Of a stretch of DNA of 8,323 nucleotides, positions 5,215 to 8,323 are shown in pieces; within the stretch, counting starts at the first letter, position 1, and every line of letters begins with the position of its first letter. The notes beneath the pieces were generated by a model. The model saw nothing but the letters and a program-made list of their open reading frames with translations, did no database searches and was not told where the DNA came from. The stretch covers positions 1 to 8,323 of the forward strand of contig JBHBXR010000008.1 in NCBI GenBank assembly GCA_041795785.1, read 5' to 3'. Origin of the DNA: CAJPST01 sp041795785 (GTDB lineage: Bacteria > Pseudomonadota > Gammaproteobacteria > Enterobacterales > Pasteurellaceae). The position numbers and the translations under genes are program-made.

Positions 5215-5883
5215 TTCATCCATTAATTTATGTACTAAAAAATCCAGCACCGCAAAGGTGTAATCATCATTATATAAGGTGCTGTTGGTCAGCACATATC
5301 TGCCGTCAATCACCACAAACGGATAAGTAAACACGCCGTATTTTTCCGTCAATTCAATAGCTTGTTCGACTTTCCGTGCGGTTTCCTCCGATGTAAAAAT
5401 ATCGTTGAACAGCTCCGTATCAACTTTTTGTTTTTTCAACCAAGCCAATAAATTTTCATATTTACTGATTTCCCGATAACGTTCCGCATCCGACGTTTCA
5501 AACAATAACAAGTCGGATAAATCTTCATGATTCAAACGTTTCAAACTGTAATAAACTTGTGCGGAAAAACGGGTTTTTGAAGTGGCGACAGGGTATTCCT
5601 CTATAATAACGGAATTGGGATTGATTTGGCTGTATAAGGTCAAAATATCCTGCGTATTGACGCATACGCGGCAATCATAATCAAAAAAAGACTGAATACG
5701 GATTTTTTTCTCGTTGCTTTGTTCTACAGCAATGGGAATTTTGTAAGAAAAATAATCGCGACCTTCACGAAATTCCAAGGCGGATAAATCTTCTACGCCG
5801 CTCTCCGCCGTTTTAGCTTTCGCCAATACGGTTTGCGCGGCTTGCACAAGGCAAAATAAGAAAAAATAACGCCAAAATTTCAT
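5212..5883 (-). CDS. DsbA-like periplasmic thiol oxidoreductase with CRVC active site
   Basis: A 223-residue secreted thioredoxin-fold protein. Residues 1-21 form a signal peptide (Lys2, Arg5, hydrophobic core, cleavage after TVLA). The mature part aligns by eye with DsbA: EGRDYFSYKIP (40-50) like the DsbA N-terminus, strand IRIQSFFDYD (61-70) leading to Cys71-Arg-Val-Cys74, a helical insertion (about 110-180), then GVFTYPFVVIDGRYVL (183-198) with Pro188 as the presumed cis-proline. The two active-site cysteines are the only ones in the mature protein. DsbA normally has CPHC, so CRVC with no proline or histidine suggests a different redox potential or partner. It lies 30 bases after recJ and 9 before mtnN, in the operon headed by dsbC. 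No strong Shine-Dalgarno sequence is seen before ATG 5883. Whether it oxidises, reduces or isomerises substrates cannot be told from sequence. Confidence 0.85.
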   Translation of the reverse strand: MKFWRYFFLFCLVQAAQTVLAKAKTAESGVEDLSALEFREGRDYFSYKIPIAVEQSNEKKIRIQSFFDYDCRVCVNTQDILTLYSQINPNSVIIEEYPVATSKTRFSAQVYYSLKRLNHEDLSDLLLFETSDAERYREISKYENLLAWLKKQKVDTELFNDIFTSEETARKVEQAIELTEKYGVFTYPFVVIDGRYVLTNSTLYNDDYTFAVLDFLVHKLMDE

Positions 5884-5913
5884 TTCAAACTTTATGATTG
5901 TTACCGATAACGC

Positions 5914-7641
5914 TCAACTATTATTCACCAAAGGTTCGATATAATCCACTAATAATTGAATATCCCGATTACCACGAAATTCATTAATTTCTAATTTATA
6001 AGCAAATTTTGCGGTTTTTATAGATAAATCAGGATAATAACGGGTATCAATGTTAAAGGCAATGGCATCTACCAGTGGTCCGCCCATTTTCGGTTCCACC
6101 AACATTTTTAAATGTTTCTCGGCAACCAAACGCTGTTGCAGAATTCTGAATTCGCCGTCGAATAGCGGTTCCGGAAAGGCTTGCCCCCAAGGGCCGGCTT
6201 GTTTCAATGTTTCGGCGGTTTGTAACGTCATCAACTGTGTGCTGAGTTCGCCGTCCGTCCAAATCGTGCCCTGCAAACTATCTTCGTTCAACCATTCTTT
6301 CGTCATTTGATTAAATGTCTGTTGGAATTGGGCAAATACTTCCTCGCGGATACTCAATCCCGCCGCCATAGCGTGTCCGCCGAATTTCAGGATCATATCG
6401 GGATAACGAGAATGAATGCGTTCCAACAGATCACGGATATGCACGCCCTCCACCGAACGGGCGGAACCTTTTAAAATGCCGTTTTGATCCTGCGCAAACG
6501 CCACCACCGGACGATGAAACTGATCTTTGATCCGAGAAGCCAAAATCCCCAACACGCCTTGATGCCAATCCGCTTGATACAACGCAATACCTAACGGCAA
6601 CTGCTGCTTAAGTGCGGTCAGATTTCGGCAAATTTCGAGGGCTTCCTGTTTCATTCCCTGCTCGATTTCTTTACGGGTTTGATTTAATCCGTCCAGTTCC
6701 AACGCCAACGCACGGGCGCTTGGCATATCTTCCGTCAGTAACAACTCAACGCCGACGGACATATTATCCAACCGTCCCGCCGCATTTAAGCGCGGAGCAA
6801 TGGAAAAACCCAAATCCCCCGCCGTCAATTGAGCGATATTTTTATTTGCCACTTCCGCCAACGCACGGATACCGTAACAACAACGTTCGGATTTGATTCT
6901 GAGCAAGCCTTGATAAGCCAAAATGCGGTTATTCTGATCGAGCGGAACCACATCGGCAATCGTACCTAAAGCGACCAAATCCAATAATTCGGTAAAATTC
7001 GGTTGGGATTGCGGGCTAAATTCGCCCAGCTCGCGTAATTTAGCGCGCAATGCCAACATCAGATAAAAGGTCACGCCGACCCCCGCCAAACATTTGGAAG
7101 GAAAACCGCATTCCGCCAAATTCGGGTTTACAATGGCATCGGCTTGTGGCAGCGTGTCCGGCGGCAAGTGATGATCGGTGATGATTACCCGCACATCATG
7201 GTGTTTTAAAAAGTCCACCCCCTCCGTGGAGGAAATGCCGTTATCCACTGTAATTAACAATTTCACCTGTTTTTCCAACGCCAATTCGGCAACCGCAACG
7301 CTCAAACCGTAACCTTGTTCAAAGCGGTTCGGCACCAAATAATCCACATTGACAAATCCCAGTTGACGTAACGCCTGCACCGCCAATGCCGTGCTGGTTG
7401 CGCCGTCCGCATCGAAATCACCGACAATCACGATTTTTTGCCCATTGCGTCGAAATTCAACCAATAAATCCACCGCACTTTCAATGCCGTGCATCAAATG
7501 AGGCGAAAGCATCGCTTGTAAAGTGCGGTCTAATTGGCGGGCGTTTTGAATATGACGGGAACGGTAAAGACGATCCAATAACGGATCGTCACAAACCGGA
7601 CTGCCCTGCGGAATCGGGCGACGTTGAATGATTTTATTCAC
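5914..7641 (-). CDS. recJ: Single-stranded-DNA-specific 5'-3' exonuclease RecJ
   Basis: DHH-family, metal-dependent 5'-3' single-strand DNA exonuclease of 575 residues (E. coli 577), acting with RecQ in RecF-pathway recombination, in mismatch repair and in base excision repair. Motif I GDFDADG is at 74-80, VDNGISS at 132-138, TDHH at 155-158 (DHH 156-158), DLVALGTIADVVPLD at 221-235 and RLNAAGRLD at 284-292. The DHHA1 domain carries GGHAMAAGL at 421-429, followed by the C-terminal DNA-binding region ending around EINEFRGNRDIQLL. The start is GTG at 7641, chosen because the protein then aligns with E. coli RecJ from the first residues; the Shine-Dalgarno sequence is poor, suggesting modest translation. 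It follows dsbC by 38 bases, as in E. coli, and is probably cotranscribed. Three uptake signals lie within it. Confidence 0.97.
   Translation of the reverse strand: MNKIIQRRPIPQGSPVCDDPLLDRLYRSRHIQNARQLDRTLQAMLSPHLMHGIESAVDLLVEFRRNGQKIVIVGDFDADGATSTALAVQALRQLGFVNVDYLVPNRFEQGYGLSVAVAELALEKQVKLLITVDNGISSTEGVDFLKHHDVRVIITDHHLPPDTLPQADAIVNPNLAECGFPSKCLAGVGVTFYLMLALRAKLRELGEFSPQSQPNFTELLDLVALGTIADVVPLDQNNRILAYQGLLRIKSERCCYGIRALAEVANKNIAQLTAGDLGFSIAPRLNAAGRLDNMSVGVELLLTEDMPSARALALELDGLNQTRKEIEQGMKQEALEICRNLTALKQQLPLGIALYQADWHQGVLGILASRIKDQFHRPVVAFAQDQNGILKGSARSVEGVHIRDLLERIHSRYPDMILKFGGHAMAAGLSIREEVFAQFQQTFNQMTKEWLNEDSLQGTIWTDGELSTQLMTLQTAETLKQAGPWGQAFPEPLFDGEFRILQQRLVAEKHLKMLVEPKMGGPLVDAIAFNIDTRYYPDLSIKTAKFAYKLEINEFRGNRDIQLLVDYIEPLVNNS
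6610..6618 (+). other. DNA uptake signal (USS) inside recJ, distal copy
   Basis: Exact AAGTGCGGT, read on the coding strand as ACC-GCA-CTT for Thr342-Ala343-Leu344, in the variable region between the DHH and DHHA1 domains. Confidence 0.88.
7472..7480 (-). other. DNA uptake signal (USS) inside recJ, coding-strand orientation
   Basis: Reverse complement of AAGTGCGGT, so the signal lies in the sense orientation of recJ and is read AGT-GCG-GTG for Ser55-Ala56-Val57. With the copy at 7521-7529 it forms a 10-base inverted repeat with a 38-base interval. Confidence 0.88.
7521..7529 (+). other. DNA uptake signal (USS) inside recJ, partner of 7472-7480
   Basis: Exact AAGTGCGGT, read on the coding strand in a different frame as part of Asp-Arg39-Thr40-Leu41 near the RecJ N-terminus. 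AAAGTGCGGT at 7520-7529 is the exact reverse complement of 7472-7481. Confidence 0.88.
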
Positions 7642-7679
7642 GGAAACGACTTTCTAAATTCTCAAGATGAAATGCGTTA

Positions 7680-8323
7680 TTACGGCGTTTCTTCCAACGC
7701 TTCCAATAATTCTTTCGGCGGTAAATAGCCGCCAATGACTTCGCCGCTTGCGGTAATCATGCTCGGCGTACCGCTCACACCGAATTGATTACCCAATTCA
7801 TAGTGTTTTTTCACCACATTCGGAATTTTTAACTCTTGCGGCAAATTGCCTTTCGCCGCTTCGTTCATGGCAAATGCGGAATCTTTCGCGGTGAAAATCG
7901 CTTCCATTTGCTGTGCGGTTTTGCTGTTCATACCGCCGCGCGGGAAAGCAAGATAACGCATGGTGATGCCTAACTCATTATACTCTTTGATTTGTTCGTG
8001 TAATTTATGGCAGTAATGACAAGTGATATCCATAAACACAGTGACTACATGCTTTTCGTTTTTTGCGGCATAAACAATCATTTCATCTTTATAACCGTTT
8101 AACTTATCCAATAGAATTTTGCCCGAAATATCAATCACACCGTTATCGCTTGTTTCATATAACTTCCCTTGAATCATATATTTACCGTCGTTACTGACAT
8201 AAAAAATCCCTTCTGCGGTGACGGCGGTTTTCAATCCGTTAATCGGCGAAGATTTTAACTCCACTTCACTTAAACCGAGTTTTTTCAAACGGGAAATAAT
8301 CGCCGCGTCATCCGCCAATACGG
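7680..8323 (-). CDS. dsbC: Thiol:disulfide interchange protein DsbC (5' end outside the window)
   Basis: Periplasmic disulfide isomerase that reshuffles wrong disulfides and is kept reduced by DsbD. The open frame continues off the right edge, so the start codon and most of the signal peptide are missing. The visible N-terminus V-L-A-D-D-A-A-I matches the end of a signal peptide and the start of mature E. coli DsbC (DDAAI). The TTG at 8318 is an internal Leu codon and not the start. Counting from the first Asp, the active site is Cys98-His-Tyr-Cys101 (E. coli CGYC) and the cis-proline is Thr182-Pro183 in GVSGTP, the same register as E. coli. The dimerisation domain is about 1-60 and the thioredoxin fold follows. 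The second, structural disulfide of E. coli DsbC (Cys141-Cys163) is absent: IFTAKD replaces IWCAKD and there is no later cysteine. First visible gene of the recJ operon; its promoter lies outside. Confidence 0.95.
   Translation of the reverse strand, partial: VLADDAAIISRLKKLGLSEVELKSSPINGLKTAVTAEGIFYVSNDGKYMIQGKLYETSDNGVIDISGKILLDKLNGYKDEMIVYAAKNEKHVVTVFMDITCHYCHKLHEQIKEYNELGITMRYLAFPRGGMNSKTAQQMEAIFTAKDSAFAMNEAAKGNLPQELKIPNVVKKHYELGNQFGVSGTPSMITASGEVIGGYLPPKELLEALEETP

Noticed and set aside
6053..6262. Second minus-strand open frame inside recJ
   Set aside because: It lies wholly within well-conserved RecJ C-terminal codons in another frame and shows no protein features of its own.
8316..8318. 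TTG as the start codon of dsbC
   Set aside because: The frame continues upstream to the window edge, and the residues around it match the end of a signal peptide followed by the known mature DsbC N-terminus.
1..8323. Mobile element, prophage, toxin-antitoxin pair, defence system or CRISPR array
   Set aside because: All substantial reading frames belong to conserved chromosomal families with closely packed, consistent gene spacing. No transposase, integrase, direct repeat array or terminal inverted repeat was seen.

Overview
The window reads as ordinary chromosomal DNA of a gammaproteobacterium in the family Pasteurellaceae. The clearest sign is nine exact copies of the 9-base DNA uptake signal AAGTGCGGT (both strands counted). 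This is the Haemophilus influenzae-type signal used in natural transformation; no exact copy of the alternative Actinobacillus pleuropneumoniae-type signal was found. Chance would give well under one copy in 8.3 kb. The protein set and the moderate GC content fit a member of the Haemophilus/Aggregatibacter/Pasteurella/Basfia side of the family; I cannot name the species.

Layout. Bases 1-244 hold an OsmB-like glycine-zipper lipoprotein gene on the minus strand, with its terminator at the very edge of the window. After a divergent intergenic region come three plus-strand genes, each apparently with its own transcription signals: galE (UDP-glucose 4-epimerase), ampG (muropeptide permease) and adk (adenylate kinase). 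A perfect palindromic terminator separates adk from the remaining genes, all on the minus strand: a YebE/TerB-like (DUF533) protein gene with its own promoter, then, reading in transcription order from the right edge, dsbC (cut by the window) - recJ - a DsbA-like thiol oxidoreductase gene - mtnN. These last four are separated by 38, 30 and 9 bases and look like one operon.

How the genes relate. GalE supplies UDP-galactose for surface glycans. AmpG returns cell-wall fragments to the cytoplasm. Adk balances adenine nucleotides. MtnN clears methylthioadenosine and S-adenosylhomocysteine. RecJ is a 5'-3' single-strand DNA exonuclease. DsbC is a periplasmic disulfide isomerase and the DsbA-like protein is a second periplasmic thiol enzyme in the same operon. 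The dsbC-recJ pairing is also seen in E. coli; the insertion of a DsbA-like gene with an unusual CRVC active site between recJ and mtnN is the most distinctive feature of the window.

No mobile element, CRISPR array, prophage, tRNA or rRNA was seen, and no gap between genes exceeds about 205 bases. I found no convincing undescribed multi-gene system. The points worth a second look are the CRVC protein, inverted uptake-signal pairs (one enclosing a second hairpin, one inside recJ), and dyads upstream of osmB and adk.
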